Source: Candidatus Endomicrobiellum calonymphae (GTDB lineage: Bacteria; Elusimicrobiota; Endomicrobiia; Endomicrobiales; Endomicrobiaceae). Taken from it: a stretch of 64,000 nt of DNA. The position numbers and the translations under genes are program-made. This document shows, in pieces, positions 19,321 to 28,700 of the stretch (its first letter is position 1; each line of letters opens with the position of its first letter). The stretch covers positions 1 through 64,000 of the forward strand of contig JAISYK010000007.1 of NCBI GenBank assembly GCA_031269945.1, written 5' to 3'. Under the pieces are notes generated by a model that saw only the letters and a list, made by a program, of their open reading frames with translations, did no database searches and was not told the origin of the DNA.

Positions 19321-19772
19321 TGGAGGTGGCGGGAATCGAACCCGCGTCCGAAAATGTTTCAGTAAGACCGCTACAGGTTTAATCTGGAACTTCTTCATCA
19401 TACAACGCTACTTCCAGACAAGATCACGTTATAAACTGCTACTCTTTCATTCATTTTGAACCTACGACACAAATCGCCAATAACCAACTTGCCCTTTGTA
19501 GTTTTGCTCTTACAGCAGACGCCCAAAATAAAATACGACTTGTTTGTTCTAAGCAGCTATTGGCATTTCTCTAAGACTCCTAAAGTCCTTAAAACCATTT
19601 TTTATTCCAAGAAGAGCCAACAAGAACATTCCCAATCCTAGAATTTTAAAACTCTGCATTGAAGTAAAATCATTATTGTTGTTTATTTTTTAGTCGATTT
19701 TTACGGAGCCATCGACTAACTCCGACCTGCTGTCATTACATCAATCGTTCCCGTCGAACCCCATTCACCCCC
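19321..19772 (-). ncRNA. ssrA: Transfer-messenger RNA (tmRNA) with unusually long tag frame
   Basis: The minus-strand 3' end GGACGCGGGTTCGATTCCCG plus CCACCTCCA is the tRNA-like domain. The 5' end GGGGGTGAATGGGGTTCGAC pairs with it over 7 bp (GGGGGTG with CACCTCC). Pseudoknot 1 is visible as GGAG/CTCC and AGTCGAT/ATCGACT. About 7 bases after it the U-A-A-A-C spacing precedes a resume codon, as in other tmRNAs. From AAC at 19680 the frame stays open for 43 codons to TAG at 19549. It begins NNNDFTSMQS and ends REMPIAA, a proper AA degron end. Tags are usually about 8-35 residues, and the RNA (452 nt) is about 90 nt longer than usual. tmRNA rescues stalled ribosomes with SmpB. Confidence 0.93.
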
Positions 19773-20312
19773 CCCCATTGCTATCTCACAACTTAATAAA
19801 CCTCGCCTTTTTCTATTTTCAATTCTCCTTTCTTTAAAAAAACTTTTGATGATATTTGAGCATCTAGTACTCAAATATTCTTCTTTCCCGCCATTGACCT
19901 CTGTCTTATGATTAAGTTTTTTGCATACATTTGCTTTACATATGCCTTCATCGCATACACCAACCTTTTTGTAGAATGCACCAAAAACGATTTTCTCTAT
20001 TCTAGCGTTTAGTAAAGCTCCCATACACATCGTACAAGGCTCTATTGTAACATATATGGAGCAATTGTTCAAACGATAATTCTTCAACTTTTTTGCAGCT
20101 TTTCTCAATGCAACGTTTTCAGCATGAGCTGTAGGATCGGATAATGTAATACATTTATTAAAACCTCTTGCTATTATTTTTTTATCTTTAACTATAACTG
20201 CCCCTATAGGTATTTCTTTTACTTTTTTTGCTTTATAAGCTTCCTTTATAGCTTGAAGCATAAAATAAGCATCATCTATCTCTGCGATTTGTTTGTTTTT
20301 CTCTTTATTCAT
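19716..20312 (-). CDS. tadA: tRNA-specific adenosine deaminase
   Basis: A 198-residue deaminase that converts A34 to inosine in tRNA-Arg. Catalytic zinc motifs are DPTAHAENVAL (HAE) and EPCTMCMGALLNARI (PCxxC), with GAFYKKVGVCDE downstream as expected. The core ends near SFFKERRIENRKRR. The frame has no stop there and continues about 28 residues through a 9-G run into the ssrA gene, stopping inside tmRNA pseudoknot 1. It therefore overlaps ssrA by 57 bases on the same strand. No clear ribosome-binding site precedes the ATG; a later ATG at YFMLQ is possible. Confidence 0.9.
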   Translation of the reverse strand: MNKEKNKQIAEIDDAYFMLQAIKEAYKAKKVKEIPIGAVIVKDKKIIARGFNKCITLSDPTAHAENVALRKAAKKLKNYRLNNCSIYVTIEPCTMCMGALLNARIEKIVFGAFYKKVGVCDEGICKANVCKKLNHKTEVNGGKEEYLSTRCSNIIKSFFKERRIENRKRRGLLSCEIAMGGGEWGSTGTIDVMTAGRS

Positions 20313-20825
20313 TGCTTAGTTAAGTCCTTTTTGTTTTTTATACTTTTGAAATACGTAAAATTTTAAGTATGCGTTATTTACAAATTTACCTCTGATTAGA
20401 TAAACGTATGTTGACATATTAAAGAAAAAAAATGGGATGAATAAATTTTTTTAATTCTATTTAGACATCTAGTGACTAGTAATTAATGTACAAGTTAACT
20501 ACAATAGCAGCATATAATATCTAATTTTTTTATGGATAAAAAACAAGAAATAGCAGAGTATGAATTTTGAGAGGTTATAGTGGGCAGATAATTTGAACTT
20601 ATTTGAAGATTTAAAGTCTATTTATTGGCTGTTTGTAGTTAAAATGGTGTATACAACCTAAAGAGGTTGTTGCGTTAATTTAAGAATAAGAAGTGATGAA
20701 ATAGGACTAAAGTTTAGAAATTTCACTTGGCGTGTGATTTTGGTTTTAAGCAAAACTTTTTCGCGGAATCTTTGAAAATAATTTAGGGTTTGCAGTATTA
20801 TTACTTACAACAGGTATCATAAAAT
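20313..20825. other. Divergent intergenic region between tadA and malic enzyme
   Basis: About 510 bases that must hold promoters for both directions. A TTGACA occurs near 20412 on the plus strand without a clear matched -10. A compact hairpin (ACAACCT AAAG AGGTTGT, near 20656-20673) is present. Short open stretches in between look like random or decayed sequence; no gene recognised. Confidence 0.4.
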
Positions 20826-22211
20826 ATGTTTGTGGTGCGTCGTAATAGGAGATATAGTGTGGAAAAACGAGAAAAAGTTGATAGGAGAAGGCTTTTAGGG
20901 GTGGCATATGAGCCATCTAGAATTGCGAAAAAGTTGCATCCTTTTTATAGAGGAAAAATTGAAATTGTCTCTAAGTGTAGAATTAAAAATTTTGACGATT
21001 TTTCTGTATGGTATAGTCCAGGAGTTGCGGAAGTGTGCAAAGATATCTCTAAAGAACCAGAACTTGTATACGAGTACACAAATAAGTGGAACAGCGTTGC
21101 AGTAGTAAGTGATGGAACAAGAGTTTTAGGTTTAGGTAATATAGGTCCTGAGGCTGGGATGCCAGTTATGGAGGGGAAATCTCTTTTGTATAAATATCTT
21201 GGCGGAGTTGATGCGTATCCCATATGTCTTGGTACTATAGATGAAAATGAGATAATACGAACTGTAAAGATATTACAACCATCTTTCGGCGGCGTAAATT
21301 TAGAGGATATAGAGCAGCCTAAATGCTTCTCTGTATTAGATACTCTGAGAAAGGAGTGTAACATACCTGTTTGGCATGATGATCAGCAGGGAACAGCAAT
21401 TGTAACGCTTGCAGGATTAATAAATGCTTTGAAAATTGTTTCTAAAAAGATAGATAAAATTAAGATCACGATGGTAGGGGCTGGCGCTGCTAACATATGT
21501 ATATATAAACTTTTATCTCTTTATGGTGCTAATCCTGCAAATATAATTTTAGTTGACTTACATGGTGTTATTAATAAAAACAGAAGCGATTTGACACTAC
21601 ATTCTGAAAAGTGGAAAACGGCTATGAATACGAATATTAATAACTTAGATGGTGGAATTAAAGAAGCTATGGAAAACGCCGATGTCGTTATTGCTTTGTC
21701 GACTCCGGGGCCGGATGTGATAAAAAAAGAATGGATAGAAACAATGGCTAAGAATCCTATAATCTTCGCGTGTGCGAACCCTGTACCGGAAATTTGGCCA
21801 TGGGAAGCAAAAGAAGCAGGAGCAGCTGTGGTGGCTACAGGGAGAGGCGATTTTCCAAATCAGGTGAATAATTCTTTAGGGTTTCCTGGTGTTTTTCGCG
21901 GAGTACTTGACGTGAGAGCATCCACAATTACAGACAGCATGTGTATAACGGCTGCACTTGGACTCGCTTCTTGCATTGCGGATAATAAAATTAGGTCAGA
22001 CAAAATTCTTCCTAGTATGGATGACTGGGAAATCTTTCCTAAGATTGCAGCTGCAATAGGAGTAAAAGCCATAGAGGAAAAAATTGCCAACAAAAAGTTG
22101 AGCTACGATGAGATTTTTAACAATGCAAAAATGATAATAAAAAGAAGTAGAGCTATAACTAAAACAATGATGGAAAAAGGTTATATAAAAAGTGCGGAAG
22201 ATAAAATCTAA
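20826..22211 (+). CDS. Malic enzyme (malate dehydrogenase, oxaloacetate-decarboxylating)
   Basis: A 461-residue short-type malic enzyme that decarboxylates malate to pyruvate with NAD(P)+. Signatures are VWYSPGVAEVCKDISKEPEL, GLGNIGPEAGMPVMEGKSLL, PVWHDDQQGTAIVTLAGLIN, the nucleotide-binding VGAGAANICIYKLL and ANPVPEIWPWEAKEAGAAVV. The first 25 residues (RRNRRYSVEKREKVDRRR) are basic and may not all be translated. Its end overlaps the fumarase alpha start, so the genes form a malate/fumarate operon. Cofactor preference cannot be read. Confidence 0.93.
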   Translation: MFVVRRNRRYSVEKREKVDRRRLLGVAYEPSRIAKKLHPFYRGKIEIVSKCRIKNFDDFSVWYSPGVAEVCKDISKEPELVYEYTNKWNSVAVVSDGTRVLGLGNIGPEAGMPVMEGKSLLYKYLGGVDAYPICLGTIDENEIIRTVKILQPSFGGVNLEDIEQPKCFSVLDTLRKECNIPVWHDDQQGTAIVTLAGLINALKIVSKKIDKIKITMVGAGAANICIYKLLSLYGANPANIILVDLHGVINKNRSDLTLHSEKWKTAMNTNINNLDGGIKEAMENADVVIALSTPGPDVIKKEWIETMAKNPIIFACANPVPEIWPWEAKEAGAAVVATGRGDFPNQVNNSLGFPGVFRGVLDVRASTITDSMCITAALGLASCIADNKIRSDKILPSMDDWEIFPKIAAAIGVKAIEEKIANKKLSYDEIFNNAKMIIKRSRAITKTMMEKGYIKSAEDKI

Positions 22212-23034
22212 AACTATTATAGAATCCGTTGAAAATTTATGTGCTAAAGCAAATTTTGAACTCCCTGTAGATGTTTTGAAATCTTTAGAGAAAAGTATTG
22301 TTTTTGAAAGAGGAAGTATTGCCAAAGATATTTTGGAGGAAATTGTTGAAAATGCGTTTGTTGCAAAAGAAAGGCAAATTCCATTATGTCAGGATACTGG
22401 CACTGCAAATTTCTTTGTAAGGTTTGGGGATAATGTGATTATAGAAGATGGGAATATTTACTGTGCAATAAATAAGGGTGTTTCTTTAGGATATACAAAA
22501 AATTATTTACGTAAATCTATTGTTTTTGATCCACTTAATAGAAAAAATACTAAAGACAACACACCAGCAAATATTTATATTGAAATAGTGTCTGGCGATA
22601 AAATAGGAATTACTTTTTTAGCTAAAGGTGGCGGAAGTGAAAATGCAAGTTCATTAAAGATGCTTACTCCGTCAGCGAGCTGGAATGGAATAAAAGAATT
22701 TGTTTTGGATACTGTAAATGAGAAAGGTAGGAATGCCTGTCCTCCTCTGATTGTTGGTGTTGGTATAGGTGGAGATTTCTCATCAGTTGGCCTTATGTCA
22801 AAAAAAGCACTAATCCGTAAAATAGGTAGCGAAAATAAAAATATTTTTTATGACGAAAAAGAAAGAGAGTTACTAGATGAAATAAATAAGTTGAATGTTG
22901 GTCCTATGGGAATGTGCGGAACAACAACAGCATTAGCAGTATTTATTGAGACAAATCCGGTTCATATAGCTTCTTTGCCGGTGTCCGTGAATATCCAATG
23001 TCATTCATTTAGAAGAAAATCAATTATGATATGA
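22192..23034 (+). CDS. Fumarate hydratase class I, alpha subunit
   Basis: A 280-residue [4Fe-4S] hydro-lyase subunit, the N-terminal half of class I fumarase, which interconverts fumarate and malate. Cluster/active-site segments: QIPLCQDTGTANFFV, AKGGGSENASSLKML, CPPLIVGVGIGGDFSSVGLM and GPMGMCGTTTALAVF. The GTG start overlaps the malic enzyme end by 20 bases. Its TGA overlaps the beta-subunit ATG. Class II fumarase or tartrate dehydratase (TtdA) are relatives; the malic enzyme neighbour favours fumarase. Confidence 0.9.
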   Translation: MRKIKSKTIIESVENLCAKANFELPVDVLKSLEKSIVFERGSIAKDILEEIVENAFVAKERQIPLCQDTGTANFFVRFGDNVIIEDGNIYCAINKGVSLGYTKNYLRKSIVFDPLNRKNTKDNTPANIYIEIVSGDKIGITFLAKGGGSENASSLKMLTPSASWNGIKEFVLDTVNEKGRNACPPLIVGVGIGGDFSSVGLMSKKALIRKIGSENKNIFYDEKERELLDEINKLNVGPMGMCGTTTALAVFIETNPVHIASLPVSVNIQCHSFRRKSIMI

Positions 23035-23552
23035 AAGTAAATTTGCAGGATTTAATTTTAGATTCTAAAATTTTAAAAGCGGGACAAAAAGTTTTACTTA
23101 GTGGGGCTATTTATACAGCGAGAGATGCTGCTCATGATAGAATTATAAAAATGTTGAATTGTGGCAAGAAGATACCCTTTGATCTGAAAAATATCGCAAT
23201 TTATCATTGCGGTCCGTCACCAGTGAAGCCAGGTATGATCATAGGAGCGTGTGGCCCTACTACATCTTCAAGGATGGACGGTTTTACTCCTAGATTTTTA
23301 GAAGAAGGTGTTAAATTCTTGATTGGGAAGGGTGCTCGTTCTAAAGTTGTTGTTGATTCTATAGAAAAAAACAATGCAGTTTATCTTGTAGCCACTGGTG
23401 GTGTTGCGGCGCTTCTTTCTAAAACTGTAAAAAAATTTGATTTGATAGCTTTCGAAGATTTAGGACCTGAAGCAGTTTATAAGCTTGAAGTTGAAGATAT
23501 GCCGTTGATTGTCGCTATAGATAGTTTTGGTGATACTGTTTTTAAAATTTAA
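23031..23552 (+). CDS. Fumarate hydratase class I, beta subunit
   Basis: A 173-residue C-terminal half of class I fumarase with the swivelling domain motifs LLSGAIYTARDAAHDRI, GPSPVKPGMIIGACGPTTSS and RMDGFTPRFLEEGVKFLIGK. ATGA overlap with the alpha gene implies coupled translation and 1:1 assembly. Length is typical for the split form. Confidence 0.92.
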   Translation: MKVNLQDLILDSKILKAGQKVLLSGAIYTARDAAHDRIIKMLNCGKKIPFDLKNIAIYHCGPSPVKPGMIIGACGPTTSSRMDGFTPRFLEEGVKFLIGKGARSKVVVDSIEKNNAVYLVATGGVAALLSKTVKKFDLIAFEDLGPEAVYKLEVEDMPLIVAIDSFGDTVFKI

Positions 23553-23683
23553 TTCCTTGTGATGAAATATATTTTATCGGATTTTCAAAATCTACAGACG
23601 CTGCTTTTTCAGCTAAATAAATTACGTTGTAATAGTAATTTTAGTACTTGGCTAATTAAGAAGAGAGTGCATATTAAAAAAGT

Positions 23684-24481
23684 ATGTTTCTAGCATTGGA
23701 TATTGGCAATACAAATATAACTGTTGGGTTGTTTGGTATGAGAGATGGTAAGATTTTGCCTAAACCATTGAAAGTTTGGAGAATGTTGACTAAAAAAGAT
23801 GGAACTTCAGATGAATATGCAGTGATGCTTATGAATATGCTTTTTTATTCTGGTTTTGATGCAAAGGAAGTAAATAATATTGCAATTTCGAGTGTTGTTC
23901 CGTTGTTAATCGATGTTTTTAAAGAACTTTTCAAAAAATATTTTGACAAAGAGATATTTTTTGTGAGCTGTGATAGTTGTGGAGAACTTATCTTTTCGGC
24001 AGAAAATTCTAAGGAAACAGGTGCTGATAGAATTGCCAACGTTGTGGCTGCATATTCTTTTTACAAGGAAGGATGTATTGTTGTTGATTTTGGTACAGCG
24101 ACAACTGTTGACTGCATAAATTGCAGTGGAGAATATATTGGCGGAGCAATAACTATGGGACCGTTAATTTTGATGCAATCGTTAAATTTAAAGGCACCGC
24201 AGCTTCCAAATATTGTTAAAATAAAAAAACCTTTAAGATCAATAGGTTTTAATACTTTTGAGTGTATGCAATCTGGTATTTATTTTGGATATGTAGGACT
24301 TGTAAAAGAACTTATTACAAGAATGAAAAAAGAAATAAAGGTTAAACATGTGATCGCTACTGGTGGCTTGGCGGAAGTTATGTTGGATGATATAAAAGAT
24401 ATAGAAATTGTTTTCCCGAATTTGACTTTAGAAGGGATACGCATTATATGGGAGAAAACAATTAAAAGTAACAAAGATTGA
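23684..24481 (+). CDS. coaX: Type III pantothenate kinase
   Basis: A 265-residue ASKHA-fold kinase catalysing the first step of CoA synthesis. LALDIGNTNITVGLF is the phosphate-binding loop, TGADRIANVVAAYSFY and IVVDFGTATTVDCI hold the catalytic Asp and K+-site region, and GGAITMGPLILMQSL follows. Length is normal. It follows the fumarase genes after 131 bases and precedes bamA. coaD, a later CoA step, lies at 49.3 kb. Confidence 0.95.
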   Translation: MFLALDIGNTNITVGLFGMRDGKILPKPLKVWRMLTKKDGTSDEYAVMLMNMLFYSGFDAKEVNNIAISSVVPLLIDVFKELFKKYFDKEIFFVSCDSCGELIFSAENSKETGADRIANVVAAYSFYKEGCIVVDFGTATTVDCINCSGEYIGGAITMGPLILMQSLNLKAPQLPNIVKIKKPLRSIGFNTFECMQSGIYFGYVGLVKELITRMKKEIKVKHVIATGGLAEVMLDDIKDIEIVFPNLTLEGIRIIWEKTIKSNKD

Positions 24482-24569
24482 TGTTTTCGTAATTATGGCT
24501 ATTACTGAAATAAATAAATAAATAGATTTAGAGTGTTGCGTTATTTTTCTTTGAGAATTGAGGATTCTA

Positions 24570-26909
24570 GTGAAAGTTTGTTATATGTTCGTTTTAATAT
24601 TTGTCTTTATGTTTTTCCCTATGCATTCTTATGCAAATAATAGTTATAGGATTTCAGATGTTTTAATTAAGGGATTGAAAAATGTAAGTTTAAAAAGTGT
24701 TTTGGCAGTTGTAGATCTTAAAAAAGGGAAACAATATTCAAAATATAAGGCAAAAAAAGACGCAGCTTCAATTGCAAGCCTGGGTTATTTTGATAATGTT
24801 AAAGTTTATTTTAATAAGCAGAACGGGAATCTTATTTTTGAAGTTAGTGAAGATCTTTTCATAGAACGTATTGTTTTTAGGGGAAATTCAGAGTTTTCTC
24901 CATCTAGGCTTAAGAGTATAAGTAGGTTAAAGGAAAGAGGTTGTTACGATTTTTCAAAACTTGAGGATGCTAAGAAAAAGATAGGCGTTTTGTATAGGAA
25001 TAAGGGTTATGTTAACTGTAAAATAGAAGTTCATCATACAGTTAACACAGATACAAATAAAGTGACAGTAACTTTTCTTATAACAGAAAATAAAAAAATC
25101 GTTATAAAAAGTGTTAAAGTTAAAGGTGTAATTCATTTTAAAGAAAAAGAAATTCTGAAACTTATGAAAACAAGATTGAAAAAAGTATTTAAGGAAGATA
25201 TTTATCAAATGGATTTAAAATCTATCGAAACATTTTATAAGAATAATGGTTTCGTAGATTACCAATTTATTTCTTCAAGTGTTGAGTATAATGATGCTAA
25301 AACAGAAATGTTTCTAACTTTAAATATTAACGAGGGCACTAGATATAAAATAGGTTCTGTAACTTATAATGGGAATTTTAGTATTTATGATGATGGGCAA
25401 ATAGGGAAGATGATTAAAATTAAAAAAGGTAAGGTTTTTAGCCAGCATGATATTGAAGAAATTACGAATCATATTCGTGAATTTTATGTTAATAAGGGAT
25501 ATTTAAGGATAGTAGTTGAGCCGTGTTTTGATAAAAAAAGTATTTATGGGATTATAGATGTAAATTTTTTAATTAAAGAAAATGAAGTTTTTTATTTAGG
25601 GAATATTTATATTAATGGGCTTTATTCAACTAAAAACAAAGTGATAAAGAGAGAAATGCTTATGAAGTCAGGTAAAGTGTTTTCGGTTGAAAAATTGTTA
25701 AGAAGTATTGAAAGAATTTATAGCTTAGGTTTTATTGAAAATGTGGAACATAATGAACTATTCACTGATGTGCCTAATGTCATTGATGTAGAATTTTATG
25801 TTACTGAGAGTGCTCGCAATTCTACTACTGCTGTTAGTTTTGGTTATTCCTCATCTGCATCCTTTACTGGTTTGGTTCAACTTCAACATATAAATGTATT
25901 TGGATTAGGACAAAAGTTGAATTTGTTTTATGAAGTAAGCAAAAAACAACAAAATTATGAGATTGGTTGGATGGATCCATGGGCTTTTGATAAAAATATG
26001 AGCTTAAATTTGAACGCTTATAGAAGAAATAATATTTTGCATAGAAAGATGAGAAATTGTGATAAAGGATCAATCTCTTCGGTCTTGGTGTCTAGAAATA
26101 AGAATGAAAATAAGAATATTATAGAAAATGATAAAAGGATTGGGATTGAGACTAAATTGGGACCTAGAATTGGTGAACGAGTAAGTTTATTGTTTGGATA
26201 TGGATATGAGAATGTTGACTTTTGTTCAATTATTAAAAAAGAGAATGTTAGGGAAAAAAATAACGAAACCGCTCGTATTAGATCTGAATATTCTGGAGAT
26301 GAAGTTTATGTTAGTAGTGAAAAAGGCAAGATATCAAGTATTTTTTCTCACTTTTTGTATGATTCAAGAGATTACGTTTTTGATCCTTCAAAAGGGAGCG
26401 TAAAGCTTGTAACTTTGCAAATAGCGAGCAAAGCATTTGGAGGTAATAAAAATTTTGTCAAGGGTATTGTTAATTTAAAGTGGTTCTTTCCTACGTTTTA
26501 TAAATTTGTATTAAGTACTAATTTGCAGTTTGGACTAATTACCCCCTATGGACGACATCAATCAGTTCCTATTTATGAGAGATTTTATATAGGTGGAGCA
26601 AATACTGTAAGAGGTTACGATAGAGATGAAATTGATCCCTATAATGGTGGAAAATTTATGGGGATAATAAATGTCGAACATAAATTTCCGATAATTTCTC
26701 AAGGTAATAGAACGGTTATTCAAGGATTTTTATTCTATGATGCAGGTGAACTTTTTGTTAAAAAAACACAAAAATATTTGTATCAAAGCGTAGGATTTGG
26801 AATTAGATTACCTATACCTATGCTTCCTATAAGATTTGATTGTGCATATGGGCTAACTAAAACCAAACATAAACCAAAATTTTATTTTACTTTAGGAAAT
26901 ATTTTTTAA
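24570..26909 (+). CDS. bamA: Outer membrane protein assembly factor BamA
   Basis: A 779-residue Omp85 protein that folds and inserts outer-membrane beta-barrels. A signal peptide (VKVCYMFVLIFVFMFFPMHSYA) is followed by five POTRA-like repeats (about 25-420) and a C-terminal barrel with GGANTVRGYDRDE and terminal Phe (LGNIF). The ORF track opens at TTG 24558, but GTG 24570 has GAGG at good spacing and starts the signal peptide directly. Retention of BamA shows the outer membrane persists although lipid A genes downstream are dead. Confidence 0.95.
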   Translation: MKVCYMFVLIFVFMFFPMHSYANNSYRISDVLIKGLKNVSLKSVLAVVDLKKGKQYSKYKAKKDAASIASLGYFDNVKVYFNKQNGNLIFEVSEDLFIERIVFRGNSEFSPSRLKSISRLKERGCYDFSKLEDAKKKIGVLYRNKGYVNCKIEVHHTVNTDTNKVTVTFLITENKKIVIKSVKVKGVIHFKEKEILKLMKTRLKKVFKEDIYQMDLKSIETFYKNNGFVDYQFISSSVEYNDAKTEMFLTLNINEGTRYKIGSVTYNGNFSIYDDGQIGKMIKIKKGKVFSQHDIEEITNHIREFYVNKGYLRIVVEPCFDKKSIYGIIDVNFLIKENEVFYLGNIYINGLYSTKNKVIKREMLMKSGKVFSVEKLLRSIERIYSLGFIENVEHNELFTDVPNVIDVEFYVTESARNSTTAVSFGYSSSASFTGLVQLQHINVFGLGQKLNLFYEVSKKQQNYEIGWMDPWAFDKNMSLNLNAYRRNNILHRKMRNCDKGSISSVLVSRNKNENKNIIENDKRIGIETKLGPRIGERVSLLFGYGYENVDFCSIIKKENVREKNNETARIRSEYSGDEVYVSSEKGKISSIFSHFLYDSRDYVFDPSKGSVKLVTLQIASKAFGGNKNFVKGIVNLKWFFPTFYKFVLSTNLQFGLITPYGRHQSVPIYERFYIGGANTVRGYDRDEIDPYNGGKFMGIINVEHKFPIISQGNRTVIQGFLFYDAGELFVKKTQKYLYQSVGFGIRLPIPMLPIRFDCAYGLTKTKHKPKFYFTLGNIF

Positions 26910-27053
26910 GTGATAAAAAAAGAATAAAGCATTTTAAGGAATATTATTTTTGTTTGGCGGAGTGATATGTAAGTGTATAAATATTGAAATGTTTTAGTGT
27001 AGAGACTGAGTTGTATAATCAAACTGAGTTGTAAAAAAATGCTAAAGCATAAG

Positions 27054-27298
27054 ATGAAAATCATAGCAGTGGAGCTTTCGATGGTTGTTTCAGGGAAACT
27101 TTTTGGTAATAAAGATATATTTTAACAGAGTATTGTAGCTTTAGATAGTGTTCATGGCGTTGTAGTAATGAAGTTTATGAAGCATAAAAATTTTAGACTT
27201 GATAGGCTTTTATATTTATTTAATTGGTGAGCTTGTGGAATCCAAAGTAGTTGTTGATAAACCTGAACATCGGAGTATAATATATTTTCATAAAGGAA
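27054..27298 (+). pseudogene. lpxD: lpxD fragment (UDP-3-O-acylglucosamine N-acyltransferase)
   Basis: An ATG opens MKIIAVELSMVVSGKLFGN then KDIF, a stop, then IVALDSVHGVVVMKFMKHKN, and in another frame LVESKVVVDKPEHRSI. This follows the N-terminal uridine-binding domain of LpxD. Only about 80 codons of the usual 330 or so remain, and the hexapeptide-repeat acyltransferase domain is gone. The bamA-lpxD-fabZ-lpxA order is canonical, which supports the call. Confidence 0.72.
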
Positions 27299-27301
27299 TT
27301 T

Positions 27302-27823
27302 TTGAAGAAAGTAATTGTTGAAACAGATGAAACTTCAGAAGTAATGGATAATAATACTAAACAAGCAAAGTTAACGAGAACAGAAATGGTGTTAGGTCTT
27401 AAGGAAATTTTGAATTATATACCTCATAGGTATCCATTTCTAATGATTGATAAAGTAAAAATTGGCAGAGTAAATCCTTCAAGTGCTATTGGGTATAAAC
27501 TTGTAAGTGGAAATGAAGATTTTTTTCAGGGTCATTTCCCGGGATCGCCAATAATGCCAGGTGTTTTAATTATTGAAGCAATGGCACAAACATCGTGCGT
27601 TATGTTTTTATCTAAACCTGAAATAAGAGGTTGTCTTGCGTATTTTATATCTATAGATAAGGCAAAGTTTCGTAGACCAGTGAGGCCGGGAGATGTTTTA
27701 GAACTACATGTAGAAGCAGTTAAATATAGTGGGAAACGTGGTAAAATAAAAAGCAGAGCCTACGTTGATAAAAAATTAACCACTGAAGCTGAGTTTATGT
27801 TCGTCATTGTTGATAAAAAATAA
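27302..27823 (+). CDS. fabZ: 3-hydroxyacyl-ACP dehydratase FabZ
   Basis: A 173-residue hot-dog-fold dehydratase of type II fatty acid synthesis. The core reads ILNYIPHRYPFLMIDKV, then FFQGHFPGSPIMPGVLIIEA (catalytic His and Glu), and FRRPVRPGDVLELHVEAVK. The TTG start follows AAAGGAA at short spacing. An ATG at 27386 would give the usual 145-residue length, so the extra N-terminal 28 residues are uncertain. It remains intact between dead lpxD and lpxA because phospholipid synthesis needs it. Confidence 0.93.
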   Translation: MKKVIVETDETSEVMDNNTKQAKLTRTEMVLGLKEILNYIPHRYPFLMIDKVKIGRVNPSSAIGYKLVSGNEDFFQGHFPGSPIMPGVLIIEAMAQTSCVMFLSKPEIRGCLAYFISIDKAKFRRPVRPGDVLELHVEAVKYSGKRGKIKSRAYVDKKLTTEAEFMFVIVDKK

Positions 27824-27954
27824 AGATTATAATGTATAACGTATTCACAAAATTTGCTGTAAGCTTGTAGAGATTTATTTTATTTAATCCCTTAGTGGAT
27901 ATCTACATATGTGTTGTTTTTTTGAAAGTGTTTATATGTGTGATACATATAGGA

Positions 27955-28700
27955 TAGCTGTTGTTTATAAAAGTGCAATTATTGAAAAGTATAAGAATGT
28001 ATAAATTGGTCTTTGTTCTATATGTTATAAAGTCATGGTACAAATTATAAGAAGTTGGGCAAAGAGAGATCTGGATGCTGGCTTGTGGGGTGTAAGTGTG
28101 GAGTACTGAAATTCGTTAAATTTGCTGCTGTAAGGGAATAATTGTAAAGTTTCTAGCTTCTTCCCAGTAATAAGATAGGTGTCCGAGGGATTTAAAATAT
28201 TGTAACGAAAAACGAAAATTATAGGTTGTTTGGTATGTATTATATAGTAGGCACGGGTTGCATTTGGCGATATTATTGTTTGAGGAAATTGTTATGTTTA
28301 TTGTCATATGTGTGTAGCTCATGATTACGCAGATTGTGGAATACATGGTTATAATTTGATATTCAGCAGAACTTGCTATTGTCGTATTATAGAATCGACG
28401 ATCGATGGTATGTATCAATATTTTGTAAATTTGTGAAAAGTTTTGTTATTAATAGATGATATGGTGCGTTGCTGATGATTAGTATGGACGTTGTAGCACC
28501 TTGTATAGTGTATAAGTGCACGTAGCCCAGAGTAATTCTAGTTAAGTTAGACAAATATTATGGGATTACGAGGAGAGAAAATAGAATTTTGTGAGATTGA
28601 GAGCATAAAAAACTTACAGAACATTATTTATATCAAAATTAGCTTTAAATGGTGCTATTAATTCAACTTTGAGATTCATTTATATTTTAAAGAAAATATA
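27955..28700 (+). pseudogene. lpxA: lpxA remnant (UDP-GlcNAc acyltransferase), many stops and frameshifts
   Basis: Spliced frames show LpxA landmarks in order: SAIIEKYKNV with IGLCSICYK (hexapeptide start), CPRDLKYCNEKRKL (matching PQDLKYKGEKTKL), HMCVAHDYADCGIHGYN (matching HVAHDCxVGNxVxxAN with the catalytic His), APCIVYK, and GLRGEKIEFCEIESIKNLQN (matching GLKRRGFSxExIxxIKxAY). Nearly full length is still traceable, but every frame is broken. It sits just after fabZ, as expected. Confidence 0.8.

Noticed and set aside
19456-19641. 61-codon plus-strand ORF near 19.5 kb
   Set aside because: Lies antisense inside the tmRNA gene.
28116-28418. 100-codon minus-strand ORF
   Set aside because: Antisense to the lpxA remnant; no family resemblance.
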